64,000 bases of DNA from Bacteroides mediterraneensis (GTDB taxonomy: Bacteria; Bacteroidota; Bacteroidia; Bacteroidales; Bacteroidaceae). Below are positions 11,301 to 18,742 of the stretch, in pieces; the first letter of the stretch is position 1; each line of letters begins with the position of its first letter. The stretch spans positions 1 through 64,000 of the forward strand of contig NZ_JACJKA010000020.1 of NCBI RefSeq assembly GCF_016900355.1. The letters run 5' to 3'. A program made the position numbers and the translations under genes. The notes under the pieces are model-generated. The model had not been told where the DNA came from. It saw only the letters and a program-made list of their open reading frames with translations, and did no database searches.

Positions 11301-12082
11301 GTAATGAGTATATAAAAAATGGAAGTCAGCTTCCAGATTTTGACAGTTTATATCCCGCTAATATTGATAACTTTACAGCATTTCAAATGGTTAGTGAAAT
11401 ACCTGCAGATGGTAGTCAAACAGAATTTCTATCAACAAAAATTTTCCTAAACAAGCTAAATAAACATGCCCTAAATATAAAAGAGAATCAGCTGACAAGC
11501 AACAAGATTTTGAATGATTTTAAAAACGTTTATCTTCAGGATCCTATTGTAAAAGAATTAATAGACAATTATGTAAACATTGATAACGATATCACCAAAT
11601 TATATAGGGATTTTATTACCCAAAGTTATTTTAACCGTCGTTCTCAATCTTGTAGAACAAAGAACAAACGGGAACTTTTGTATAACGTTCTAGTAGGTTT
11701 AATAAACCGCCAAAATGGAACCGAAGCCAAAGGAGCTGCCTATAATAACGTAAACAAAATAGCACTAGAACAAAACACCAATTGGGCACAATGGGATACT
11801 TGGTGTAATTCATTAAAGTATGAACCACAATCTCCTGTTCAACTCAGAAAACGAGATAAGGCTAGATTAGGGATGACAGAATGGAAATTCTTAGGAGTTC
11901 ATAAACTGAACGGTATGCTTGACCAATATATATGGGATACCAATGAAGATGCAGGCAAGATTCTATTTTCAGATCAAGCAGGTGAAACTCTTAATTTTCA
12001 CAACAAAGAAATCCATTATTACAAAAAATCAGAAACAGACCCTCTTACTGCATTAAAAAACATACTCAGAAGAATACAATAA
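8378..12082 (+). CDS. tssI: VgrG spike protein (TssI), large
   Basis: A 1234-residue spike protein. The N-terminal part is gp27-like and contains the VgrG hallmark PYLVQYNESFFDFLVRVSN near residue 270. A charged coiled coil of about 80 residues (about 165-245) is inserted before it. The gp5-like OB domain (about 578-675) carries the phrase RVRVRYPW at one edge and WIRIALPM at the other. Between them a 35-residue (TSKDS)n repeat (595-629) is inserted in a surface loop. A gp5C-type beta-helix follows (about 771-818; VDINAFTGITISAPNG). The last 400 residues are helical and AT-rich, with no domain that I recognise; they may be an adaptor or effector region. Base composition switches sharply along the gene (see findings). 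The protein punctures target membranes and carries the PAAR-like tip encoded downstream. Confidence 0.88.
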   Translation: MTSYILVINNIPTDNAKLEFKYNTNSEDSKKTFDVNDNNEKETWTCTLQNLSYSKAIYKPGELQFNLQLTGCKNVNKIYQTFKEKTVTLISKENDKTNNISKDYYIFGIRIQKRSDIFYITVQAFDPFKYLTLDNYCKAYTGKKFILDILWNTDLWPKKLPTAIKKTQFTLEKSIRNKAVLEQKKKTLEWIIANLNDQKNKENKKPEKERDEKKIKELENKIHELEAEDRPLETTKKEINATTIEGSSVFNITPQLLHYHNGIEFIQPYLVQYNESFFDFLVRVSNRCGEFLYYEDGYFNIGWDKDTKVKTPITEYVAINFAQNVTTACEEDSISSVHNDYTTNENKKDSKSAAKMYDSNLASDENLASIPPKDEYTQWTDFALFPGCYFINIFTDIANSANVAEALTNLVFSTTATTSASAVFSKNVNDEYEKKYFDPNKAYIKERQNGERIHPFSTSNSNTTTVKSSESNIPPNSYIPFSLEFYEAVRKGIEKNEQSRIQIALGTHFYPLSLGSLIELDNQTYIVVQINGCVNNETETLDIEAIPYSEGNTVFPPAAPVNPIREAKAQRAFITDNLDPLKMNRVRVRYPWQATSKDSTSKDSTPKDSTSKDSTPKDSTPKDSTPEDSTPWIRIALPMASNDCGFNFLPQIGDEAIINYENGNIERPYVEGMLYTGKSSVPYDFKQNNARVISSVNGHSIIFSDPPVSTNAINGLFPLWKTINSFVPSALKGKDLKEYNKKAMGGIEFTDEHGLYSISMSSDKRTISIDSPVGKVDINAFTGITISAPNGNVRIEGKNIDIVAGNNLSISSGNNIASHFWHMRDSKWGEGGKDFLQTLGTSFLSKVEIIDMNLIRTIFETLLRPCAGTLLIKSNRYLCFEAGKGEAQIAGRQTVKQLGIRKTSDLTFAPDQICEVTIPYQNNVVVTNRIPIHINNVIQAIEAAEQAFRTINTNLLSAKNAYIDAFKTINRIPRSNEYIKNGSQLPDFDSLYPANIDNFTAFQMVSEIPADGSQTEFLSTKIFLNKLNKHALNIKENQLTSNKILNDFKNVYLQDPIVKELIDNYVNIDNDITKLYRDFITQSYFNRRSQSCRTKNKRELLYNVLVGLINRQNGTEAKGAAYNNVNKIALEQNTNWAQWDTWCNSLKYEPQSPVQLRKRDKARLGMTEWKFLGVHKLNGMLDQYIWDTNEDAGKILFSDQAGETLNFHNKEIHYYKKSETDPLTALKNILRRIQ
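10160..10264 (+). repeat. 15-bp in-frame tandem repeat (7 units) inside vgrG
   Basis: Seven copies of ACGyCGrAAGATTCC encode T(S/P)(K/E)DS pentapeptides (residues 595-629). Units differ only by S/P at position 2 and one K/E change. The unit is 15 bp, so slipped-strand changes in copy number would keep the frame. The insertion lies between two strands of the OB fold, where VgrG proteins normally have a short loop. Confidence 0.95.
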
Positions 12083-12100
12083 TAACAGACACCATTACAC

Positions 12101-13891
12101 ATGAGAACAATCGCAGAACAATTCAAATATTGGCAAGAAGCTCTGAATGATTTCCAAAAAAACGTGGAAAAAGATTTGGATGAAATCCGACGCTACAAAA
12201 GCGAAGTCCAACAAATGAAGATTGACCTGATAGACCATCTGGAGAAAGGACGGTATATCCGCGATGACCAGCGTGTCATCATCTCTGCCCCAGAAATCAT
12301 CATTGGTAATGTAGACAAAAGCGGGACTCTGTGTGGTAGCCATTCGAAAATTATTCTTCGCGGAACAGACATTTGTCTGGATGGCGTTGGCGCAGGTGCT
12401 TCCGGTGTGGGAAGCATTGTGAGCCGTGCTGCAAGCATCCGTCAAATAGCGGTGGATCCGGGAATGGACGGGCAAGAGAATGTGGCGAAAGAAATTTCGG
12501 AGATTGTTTCACAAGCCCGGAATGTCACCATCCGAGGCGAAAAGCAAGCCAAAAATGTCTTCCCAACGTACGGACTTACCAACAACGATGGTGGCATCAC
12601 TCTCTCTACTGATGGACAAATCAGCCTGAACGCGACACTCCCCTGCGACACACTCAAAAAAAGGTTGGAGCAAGAAGAGGCAGCACTGACCACACAAACA
12701 AATGACCTCAAGAAGGAAGCAAGCCAGGCCAAATCTGAAGTATCGTCGCTCATATCGCAAATCGACAAGCTGTTCGACCAGGACCTTATGAACCTGGATG
12801 AAACGATGACCCGAACGAACTACATGGACATCGAGGAACTGCACGAGGAAATCCGGAACATTTCCGGCACCATCTACTCCGCAATGACTCGCTACTTCAA
12901 CGTATTGTCCCGCCTTGCCGAAACGAACCGCCAACTGAACAGCATCAAGGAACAGAAAGAAGCGGCAGGCCAATTACAGTCTTCATTCAAAGACCAGAGC
13001 ACCGATACCTCCATCTCACTCCAGTCTGAAAATATCAGCCTCACCTCGACCGACGGCGACGGCAACTTGCGCACTAACCAAGGCGCAGGTATCGAACTGG
13101 CAGGTAAAGAAATCAACCTCACTTCCTACGGTAACGACGGCGCACTGATTAAGGAAAGCGGTATCTACATGGGTTCGCAAGACGTGGAAATCAACACTGC
13201 CAATCCCAAGATAGCAGACAAAAACACCGATCTGCCGGCAGAGGGCAGTGTACGCGTCGTCTCAAAAGAAATCCAAGTGGAGGCCGTAGACTATGAGACG
13301 AAAGACGACAAGACCGAAGAAAAGAGTCTGACCAAAGAAGGCTCGTTTACCCTGCGTGCTGAAAAAATCAACCTTAACGCCACCGACACTGAAGGCAAAG
13401 CAACCGGAACGATTGCCGCCAACGCTAAGACGGTGGAGGTAAAAGCAATGGACGTAGACAAGGAAAAACGCACTGACAAGGAGGTGGCTGCAGGCAGCAG
13501 CCTGCTTTTATTGGCAGAGAAGGTTTATGCAGGAGCAGGGGACAAGAAGATGCGAAGCAAGAACGTACAAGTGGCCTCGGACAAAGTGGGCCTCTTCGGC
13601 GACACCACCATCGAGCTGCAACAGGACGGCAAAGCCATCCTGCAACTAAGTGGTGGCGATGCCGCACTCTCCGGCAGCAAAACCACCCTCTATGGTGAGA
13701 TGACCTCACAGGGCAAAACGACATTCAAATCCGACGTCACTGCCGGAACGGTCGAGATGAAGAATCTCAAAGTGGATTCATCGTTCAAGACGCCCTACAC
13801 CACCGAAGGTGTCTCTGTGCCCGGCGCACCGTCTACCGCAAAGCTGAGCACAAAGCTGAGTGAAGAAGAACTGAAATCGAGCAACGAATAA
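12101..13891 (+). CDS. Spike-associated repetitive beta/coiled-coil protein
   Basis: A 596-residue protein without signal peptide. A short coiled coil (1-45) leads into strands (VIISAPEIIIGNV, IILRGTDICLDG) and a second coiled coil (about 185-305). From about 310 to 560 it consists of repeated short strands with patterns such as ISLQSENISLTS, IELAGKEINLTS and FTLRAEKINLNA, which look like a gp5C-type trimeric beta-helix. Such a stalk would extend the VgrG spike. Its position between vgrG and the PAAR-like gene (18 and 12 nt gaps) supports this. Its second half is distinctly GC-richer than its neighbours, which points to recent exchange or strong repeat drift. An effector role is possible, but I see no toxin motif. 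Confidence 0.6.
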   Translation: MRTIAEQFKYWQEALNDFQKNVEKDLDEIRRYKSEVQQMKIDLIDHLEKGRYIRDDQRVIISAPEIIIGNVDKSGTLCGSHSKIILRGTDICLDGVGAGASGVGSIVSRAASIRQIAVDPGMDGQENVAKEISEIVSQARNVTIRGEKQAKNVFPTYGLTNNDGGITLSTDGQISLNATLPCDTLKKRLEQEEAALTTQTNDLKKEASQAKSEVSSLISQIDKLFDQDLMNLDETMTRTNYMDIEELHEEIRNISGTIYSAMTRYFNVLSRLAETNRQLNSIKEQKEAAGQLQSSFKDQSTDTSISLQSENISLTSTDGDGNLRTNQGAGIELAGKEINLTSYGNDGALIKESGIYMGSQDVEINTANPKIADKNTDLPAEGSVRVVSKEIQVEAVDYETKDDKTEEKSLTKEGSFTLRAEKINLNATDTEGKATGTIAANAKTVEVKAMDVDKEKRTDKEVAAGSSLLLLAEKVYAGAGDKKMRSKNVQVASDKVGLFGDTTIELQQDGKAILQLSGGDAALSGSKTTLYGEMTSQGKTTFKSDVTAGTVEMKNLKVDSSFKTPYTTEGVSVPGAPSTAKLSTKLSEEELKSSNE

Positions 13892-13903
13892 AAACAAAAA
13901 ATT

Positions 13904-14293
13904 ATGGCAAAATATGTTTGTATGGGTGCCACACTGAAATGCACGTTTGGCATGACCCCCTCCTCATTAATGGTAACAGTTCCCTTACGGCCAATGATTC
14001 AAAACAAGCCAAAAGCCACCATCATGGACTTTGCCCCAATGGTCAACATCCTGCCCTTCGGCATGTGTCAATCACTGAGCAACCCTATGGTAGCCTCTGC
14101 TACCGCTGCTGCTATGGGTACGCTAACCCCCATGCCTTGCATCCCTGTAATCGTAGCTCCCTGGGCACCGGGAGGTAAACAATTGATAACCAACATGCCA
14201 GCACTATTAGATAATTGCAAACTGATGTGCGCCTACGGCGGTAGTATTTCCATCAATATGCCTGGCCACACGTGCGACTCACAAGGAAAATGA
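13904..14293 (+). CDS. PAAR-like spike tip protein (DUF4280 family)
   Basis: A 129-residue protein of the DUF4280/PAAR-like type: CMGATLKCTFG near the N-terminus, a Pro- and Met-rich middle (TPMPCIPVIVAPW), and a C-terminal LMCAYGGSISINMPGHT segment. The Cys residues and the terminal Gly/His-rich part probably bind a metal at the spike apex. It is the last gene of the first operon; a strong bidirectional terminator lies 3 nt after its stop codon. Confidence 0.85.
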   Translation: MAKYVCMGATLKCTFGMTPSSLMVTVPLRPMIQNKPKATIMDFAPMVNILPFGMCQSLSNPMVASATAAAMGTLTPMPCIPVIVAPWAPGGKQLITNMPALLDNCKLMCAYGGSISINMPGHTCDSQGK

Positions 14294-14296
14294 AAA

Positions 14297-14347
14297 CAGA
14301 CGCTTCCCCCTTCCTGAAAATAATTCCAGGAAGGGCGGAAACGTCTG
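14297..14347. terminator. Bidirectional terminator between convergent genes
   Basis: An interrupted stem of about 18 bp: CAGACG, TTCC and CCTTCCTG on the left pair with CAGGAAGG, GGAA and CGTCTG on the right, around an A/T-rich loop. It separates the first T6SS operon (plus strand, ends 14293) from the minus-strand gene ending at 14357. Confidence 0.75.
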
Positions 14348-14356
14348 AAAACACTC

Positions 14357-15091
14357 TTATTCATCAGTTCCTATCTGGCTCAGGTCCAACTTTGAGCCTT
14401 TCTCTTCACTATGGGCAGCTTGACGCTCCTTTTCAGCCTGTTCAGCTTCAGTTCTTTCTTTTAAATATTTCTGGTATGCCTCTTCTATCTGCTTCTCCTT
14501 ACTTTCACGATACGACTTACAGAGATCTTTTATCTGATCATACTGTTTCTGGAGTTCCTCTTTGGCTTCATCCATTTCCTCAGGTTTAGCCGTCATTAAT
14601 TCTTTGGCTATTTTCGTACCATACGCCACATTGGCTTTATCAATCTTTGCCATCATCTCCTCGTAAATAGCTTTTACATAATTCATACCCGCATCGTGAC
14701 GATCGCCATTCACTTCAGGCATGGTACACAAAACGTACTTATCTTCATCTAAATCCTTTTCGTCTTTCTCACCTTCAGCATCCTTTTCCTCCTCATTCAT
14801 CGACTTTTGTTCGATTTTATAATCTGGATGTGCTGTAACCACAGACTTACAGATGGCAAACAGATAATCTTGGTCCTTAGGAATCAAAGCAAACTGATTT
14901 TCCTCGGGTATAGCGACATCAGCCACGTCCTCCAAATTCAAGCGATTACCCCCTACTTCCACTTCGACCGACAGGAGAGCTGCCGGTTCAGCTTCCACAC
15001 TGAAATGCATGAACTGATAATTCATATATACAGCGTAAGCACTCATTTTCTGTTGAGCCTCTCTTAATAAACTAAACACTGTTTGTCTCAT
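14357..15091 (-). CDS. Ribosome-recycling-factor-like protein in the T6SS island
   Basis: A 244-residue cytoplasmic protein. By eye it follows the full layout of ribosome recycling factor: an N-terminal helix (EAQQKMSAYAVYM), a LLSVEVEVGGNRLNLEDVAD segment that matches the RRF domain II entry, a strand with ALIPKDQDYLFAICKSVV (RRF has I-P-D---I-KAI), then two long helices ending in KEKQIEEAYQKYL. An acidic linker of about 30 residues is inserted after domain II. The arginine cluster that RRF uses to grip 23S rRNA (VRNxRRD) reads IDKANVAYGTK, so normal recycling activity is unlikely. It shares one transcript with the PEGA protein upstream (18-nt gap). Role unknown: effector, adaptor or regulator are all possible. 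Confidence 0.5.
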   Translation of the reverse strand: MRQTVFSLLREAQQKMSAYAVYMNYQFMHFSVEAEPAALLSVEVEVGGNRLNLEDVADVAIPEENQFALIPKDQDYLFAICKSVVTAHPDYKIEQKSMNEEEKDAEGEKDEKDLDEDKYVLCTMPEVNGDRHDAGMNYVKAIYEEMMAKIDKANVAYGTKIAKELMTAKPEEMDEAKEELQKQYDQIKDLCKSYRESKEKQIEEAYQKYLKERTEAEQAEKERQAAHSEEKGSKLDLSQIGTDE

Positions 15092-15109
15092 TATTTTTCT
15101 TTTACGTTA

Positions 15110-16429
15110 TTATTTTAGTTTCAGCTGCACATTCACAATGTCGTTCCCCTTCAAACGAATTACCTTTTCAGCCTTCTTATGCCCCTTGACCAAACGAAGA
15201 CGATAGGTATTGTCAACCGGCAAATTATGCAATACACAAGGGGCAACTCCTACCATAACTCCATTCAAAAAAACAAGGGCATCCACCTCATCACACGATA
15301 TGTTCAACAATCCGTAATCAGCCAATGGAGAAATCAGATTCAGTTCTACAGTCTTACTTGCTTCTACCCAGAAAAAATCAGTACGCGAATCTAATCCTTC
15401 TTTCTTTGAACTGACAGCATAAAATCCTGGAGACAACTTTCCCCTCCACTCTCCTCGTCCCACCCTCTCACGATTGAGCCAAATCTCAGTATCACTATCA
15501 AAAGCTTTTATGTACACGTCTGACAGTTTTTCAGAAACAGACACACTATCAACCCTTGTATCAGGTGAAGTCTCCCCCGCCAAAATGGTTCCCGAATTTA
15601 AATCCCATTGCTTCAGTGGATACAACTCGACACCATTCAGATTCACAACCTTCCGCTCAGCATTAGCCAACTCTACCCACCGTTCATAATAAAGCGAGTC
15701 ACTCCTATTGACAGTCAGGCGATAACGACCAGGCATCAAACGAGCAGTTTCAGCACGCTGCATGCCAATTAGAGAACCATCCAAGTAAATTTTGGCATCA
15801 GACCAGTCTGTTTCTACACTCAGATAAGCATAAAAGGGTTGCAATATATATTGTTTTTCAAAGCGTACAGAATCAATCAACTCAATTGTATCATTCAAGG
15901 TCTGATAAAAAGGTGACTCAATACGACAAGTATGTTTACCCAACGGCAAATAAAGTGAAAGATGACCCTCCAAAACGGGATAAATAAGAGAATCAATATA
16001 GACAATGGCATGTGCCGGGTCTGTGGAGAATAATGCCCATTGCTTCTCCTGACGAAACTCTTTATCCAGACTTTCAGTATGCAAATAAGCATGATAACGT
16101 CGCTTTTTTTTCAGCACACCATCAGGAACTTTCCACACTAAATCCCCATACTTAGGGTGCTTGATAAGAAGAGATTCTGTGCGATGTGGCAAAGATAAAG
16201 TAACCACTCCATCTCCCTCCGTAGCAGACACAGCAACGTTACATGCAAAAAACTGAAAACCTTTTTCATTCGTAAAAAAATCGAGTAAAGCATGTCTTTT
16301 ATCAGTTGCAAAAACCGCCTTTCGTAAAAACGGCTTCTTATATCGTCCGAAATCCTCAACGCACATCCGCTGAGCTATAGCGGAAAAAGCAGTCAAACTC
16401 CATAAAATTATGATCCAACAATATTTCAT
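15110..16429 (-). CDS. Secreted PEGA-repeat protein
   Basis: A 439-residue protein with an N-terminal signal peptide (MKYCWIIILWSLTAFSAIAQ). I chose this Met and not one 10 codons upstream, because the -7 box at 16457-16464 would put the transcript start near 16450. The body has at least three PEGA-like domains, with the patterns AKIYLDGSLIGMQ...MPGRYRLTV, TEIWLNRERVG...LSPGFYAV and ALVFLNGVMVGVAP...NTYRLRLV; a fourth weaker copy lies near residue 150 (AIVYIDSLIYP...LPLGKH). PEGA domains are small surface-binding beta-sandwiches common in cell-surface proteins. It is exported, probably periplasmic, and may dock to the secretion machine's envelope part. That is inference from context. Confidence 0.75.
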   Translation of the reverse strand: MKYCWIIILWSLTAFSAIAQRMCVEDFGRYKKPFLRKAVFATDKRHALLDFFTNEKGFQFFACNVAVSATEGDGVVTLSLPHRTESLLIKHPKYGDLVWKVPDGVLKKKRRYHAYLHTESLDKEFRQEKQWALFSTDPAHAIVYIDSLIYPVLEGHLSLYLPLGKHTCRIESPFYQTLNDTIELIDSVRFEKQYILQPFYAYLSVETDWSDAKIYLDGSLIGMQRAETARLMPGRYRLTVNRSDSLYYERWVELANAERKVVNLNGVELYPLKQWDLNSGTILAGETSPDTRVDSVSVSEKLSDVYIKAFDSDTEIWLNRERVGRGEWRGKLSPGFYAVSSKKEGLDSRTDFFWVEASKTVELNLISPLADYGLLNISCDEVDALVFLNGVMVGVAPCVLHNLPVDNTYRLRLVKGHKKAEKVIRLKGNDIVNVQLKLK

Positions 16430-16456
16430 GAGTGCTGTTTCTGAAATCATTCCATG

Positions 16457-16464
16457 CAAACATA
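16457..16464 (-). promoter_or_regulatory. -7 box for the PEGA/RRF-like operon
   Basis: On the minus strand TATGTTTG fits TAnnTTTG, 28 nt upstream of the chosen start codon. A -33 box is not evident. Confidence 0.55.
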
Positions 16465-16630
16465 CAGAAAAATACTGAAATAATTGCTACCGCTTCCTCA
16501 TTTTCTTTACCAAACAAAGCTACAACTTATGATAGATTGAACATTTCTGAAAATCCTTCATAATAAAAGTCACCATAAAAGGAAGAAAGAGGCCTTTTTG
16601 TTACCTTTCATTCAAATATTAGCCTAATCC

Positions 16631-16663
16631 TTTGGGAATTATCCCGAAGATTTATTACATTTG
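16631..16663 (+). promoter_or_regulatory. Promoter of the E1-baseplate operon
   Basis: TTTG (16631-16634), 21 nt, then TACATTTG (16656-16663): a full match to the Bacteroides consensus. Transcription should begin near 16670, so translation of the E1 gene must start at 16689 and not at the in-frame Met at 16632. Confidence 0.75.
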
Positions 16664-16688
16664 GAAGGCTAAACGAAAGCATCGTGCT

Positions 16689-17921
16689 ATGAAAGAAACC
16701 GACTTCATACCAACCCTTTCCCCAGTTTGGGGGGCAGATATCTTTCCGCTACTTTCTTGGTTCAAACTAGACCAAATAAAACACGCCAATGTAATGGTTG
16801 TAGGTTGTGGAGCCTTAGGTAACGAGGTTCTGAAGAATTTAGCTTTGTTTGGGATTGAACATCTAGTCATCGTGGATTTCGATACTATCGAACCATCTAA
16901 TCTGACTCGATCTATACTCTTCAGAAAAGGAGATGCTGAAACTCACCAATTCAAAGCTTTCGTAGCGGCCAAACGACTCCGTGAAATTAACCCTTCCATT
17001 CAAGTTCTACCTTTAACCGGCAACATTTGCCACGATGTGGGATTAGGGCTCCTACGCCGAATGGATGTCGTGATAGGATGCGTAGATAACCGATGGGCAC
17101 GCTATTGCCTAAACCGCCTGTGCATGCGCGTCGGCATCCCTTGGGTGGACGGTGGAATAGACGGCCTTGAAGGAACTGCAAGGGTATTCATTCCCGGCAA
17201 GAACTGTTATGCCTGCAACTTGGGCCCCGAAGCTCTGAAAGATTTATCATACCGCCTTTCATGTGGTTCAACCATACGTCGAAATGAACAAGCCGGACGA
17301 ATACCGACCACTCCTATCATCGCTTCAATTATCGGAGCAGTAGAAGCACAAGAGGCAATCAAACTACTACATCCAGATGAACTGGAACACGAAGAGTTGA
17401 CCTCATTATGCGGAAAAATGTTCTACTACGAAGGACAACACCTAACCTCCCGCATTGTGGAATTTAAGGGTTATGACGATGAATGTCCCGTACACGAACA
17501 ATGGAAGCCAGTAGAAAAAGTAAACCTTACAACTACTTTACCGATTGAAGAAATGCTGACAGGCCTATCTAAACATCTCGGATGTAAAAACATAGAAATC
17601 GTTCTCAGGGACCATAGTTTCGTGGATTACCTGACCGAACGAAAAAATGACCGTAAAATTCACGTCATGTTACCTGATTATGCCATAACGGGCTATATAG
17701 AAAAAGAGCCCTCCTTATGTCATCTCCCCTTTCATGCATTATATCAGCATGAAATAAAAAGTATCGGCACAGATTTCCCGTACAAGAAATTAAATTTATC
17801 ACAAGTCGGTATTCCTCCATGGAGCATATTACATGTACATACAGAGAAAGGTACCCGCTATGTAGAACTGGCCGACGAACAGAATTATATAACATACTTA
17901 TTTCAAAACGAACAGATATGA
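16689..17921 (+). CDS. E1-like ubiquitin-activating enzyme (ThiF/UBA family)
   Basis: A 410-residue E1 homologue. It should adenylate the C-terminal glycine of the Ubl encoded at 22163 and carry it as a thioester. The Rossmann/adenylation core shows GCGALGNE (39-46), IVDFDTIEPSNLTRS (61-75, with Asp63/Asp65 and Arg74 as expected) and GCVDNR (130-135). A structural zinc site is likely: CYAC (173-176) with CPVH (266-269), where His269 replaces the usual fourth Cys. The crossover loop (QAGRIPTTP, 201-209) has no Cys at the UBA5-like position; Cys192 (SCGS) is the best candidate for the catalytic Cys. About 130 C-terminal residues form an extra domain that may recruit the E2 (UFD-like); that is inference. 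The start is set by the promoter. The stop codon overlaps the TssG-like start by 4 bp. A role in thiamin or molybdopterin synthesis is unlikely: no such genes are near and an E2 is present. Confidence 0.88.
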   Translation: MKETDFIPTLSPVWGADIFPLLSWFKLDQIKHANVMVVGCGALGNEVLKNLALFGIEHLVIVDFDTIEPSNLTRSILFRKGDAETHQFKAFVAAKRLREINPSIQVLPLTGNICHDVGLGLLRRMDVVIGCVDNRWARYCLNRLCMRVGIPWVDGGIDGLEGTARVFIPGKNCYACNLGPEALKDLSYRLSCGSTIRRNEQAGRIPTTPIIASIIGAVEAQEAIKLLHPDELEHEELTSLCGKMFYYEGQHLTSRIVEFKGYDDECPVHEQWKPVEKVNLTTTLPIEEMLTGLSKHLGCKNIEIVLRDHSFVDYLTERKNDRKIHVMLPDYAITGYIEKEPSLCHLPFHALYQHEIKSIGTDFPYKKLNLSQVGIPPWSILHVHTEKGTRYVELADEQNYITYLFQNEQI

Positions 17922-18724
17922 TAAACGAGACAGATCTCTTCGATATAAACGCAGAATTCTTGCTAAATTACCTGTATCCGGACCAAACAGACCAATGGCA
18001 GGCAGAATGTGCAGGAACATTTTATCGGAACTACAGTCCAGACATTTTGTCAATCGAAAAAGACAAAACAACAGTGCGCTTGGCTCGCGACGGCTTCCTG
18101 CGACTTCTCCCTCAAGGCATCATCGCCCCTGACAATGCCCTGAAAGGAAAAGACTTCGAACAGAAATACGAGCAACTGAAGAAAAAAGAAGAACTTCTGA
18201 AAGATCTTTTCAAGCCTATAGACACCCAGAACTTCAGATTCCGTCTTCACATCGAAAAAGAGATAGCACAGTTGTCGGGAAACAAACTTACCCTCCTACT
18301 GAAGCAATATTTCAACTTCAATTTAGAAGAAGAAAAAAATCCATACATCCGAAAAACAGCCCCGCTACTGCTTCTCATCAGCCAGCTGCGTGCTGACTTT
18401 TCCTTTCTGCGCACCCTACTAAAACATCTATTTGAGTGCTCTGTAGAAATGACAACCGGCCAATATACATGGGATGAAGGTTACGAGTATTCACAACCGG
18501 CCGTTTTCTATTACTTAATAATTCCTAACCTGACTAATGAAGCATACAACGAGCTGAAACAAGCCATTAATCCATTCATTGACTTTATCCGCGAATGGTT
18601 TATACCCTTCGATACACATTGCAGCATATCCATCAAACACCACGACTGTCCATTTGTTTTGGGGAAAGACCTGACATTGGACTACAACACTAAAATAAAT
18701 ACATTTATCAACCCAACATATTGA
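17918..18724 (+). CDS. tssG: TssG-like T6SS baseplate protein
   Basis: A 268-residue cytoplasmic protein resembling the TssG of Bacteroidetes in size and position. Recognisable points are a central LLLLISQLRADFSFLRTLLKHLFE helical stretch and a C-terminal FIREWFIPFDTHCSISIK segment like the beta-sandwich end of TssG. TssG forms the baseplate wedge with TssE and TssF. Its start codon lies in the stop of the E1 gene (ATGA overlap), so the two are translationally coupled. Identity is inferred; a profile search would settle it. Confidence 0.6.
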   Translation: MINETDLFDINAEFLLNYLYPDQTDQWQAECAGTFYRNYSPDILSIEKDKTTVRLARDGFLRLLPQGIIAPDNALKGKDFEQKYEQLKKKEELLKDLFKPIDTQNFRFRLHIEKEIAQLSGNKLTLLLKQYFNFNLEEEKNPYIRKTAPLLLLISQLRADFSFLRTLLKHLFECSVEMTTGQYTWDEGYEYSQPAVFYYLIIPNLTNEAYNELKQAINPFIDFIREWFIPFDTHCSISIKHHDCPFVLGKDLTLDYNTKINTFINPTY

Positions 18725-18742
18725 CAATAACAGGTATCCATT

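Noticed and set aside
16689..17921. ThiF or MoeB of cofactor synthesis
   Set aside because: No thiamin or molybdopterin genes lie nearby, and the gene is coupled to a baseplate gene in an operon with Ubl and E2.
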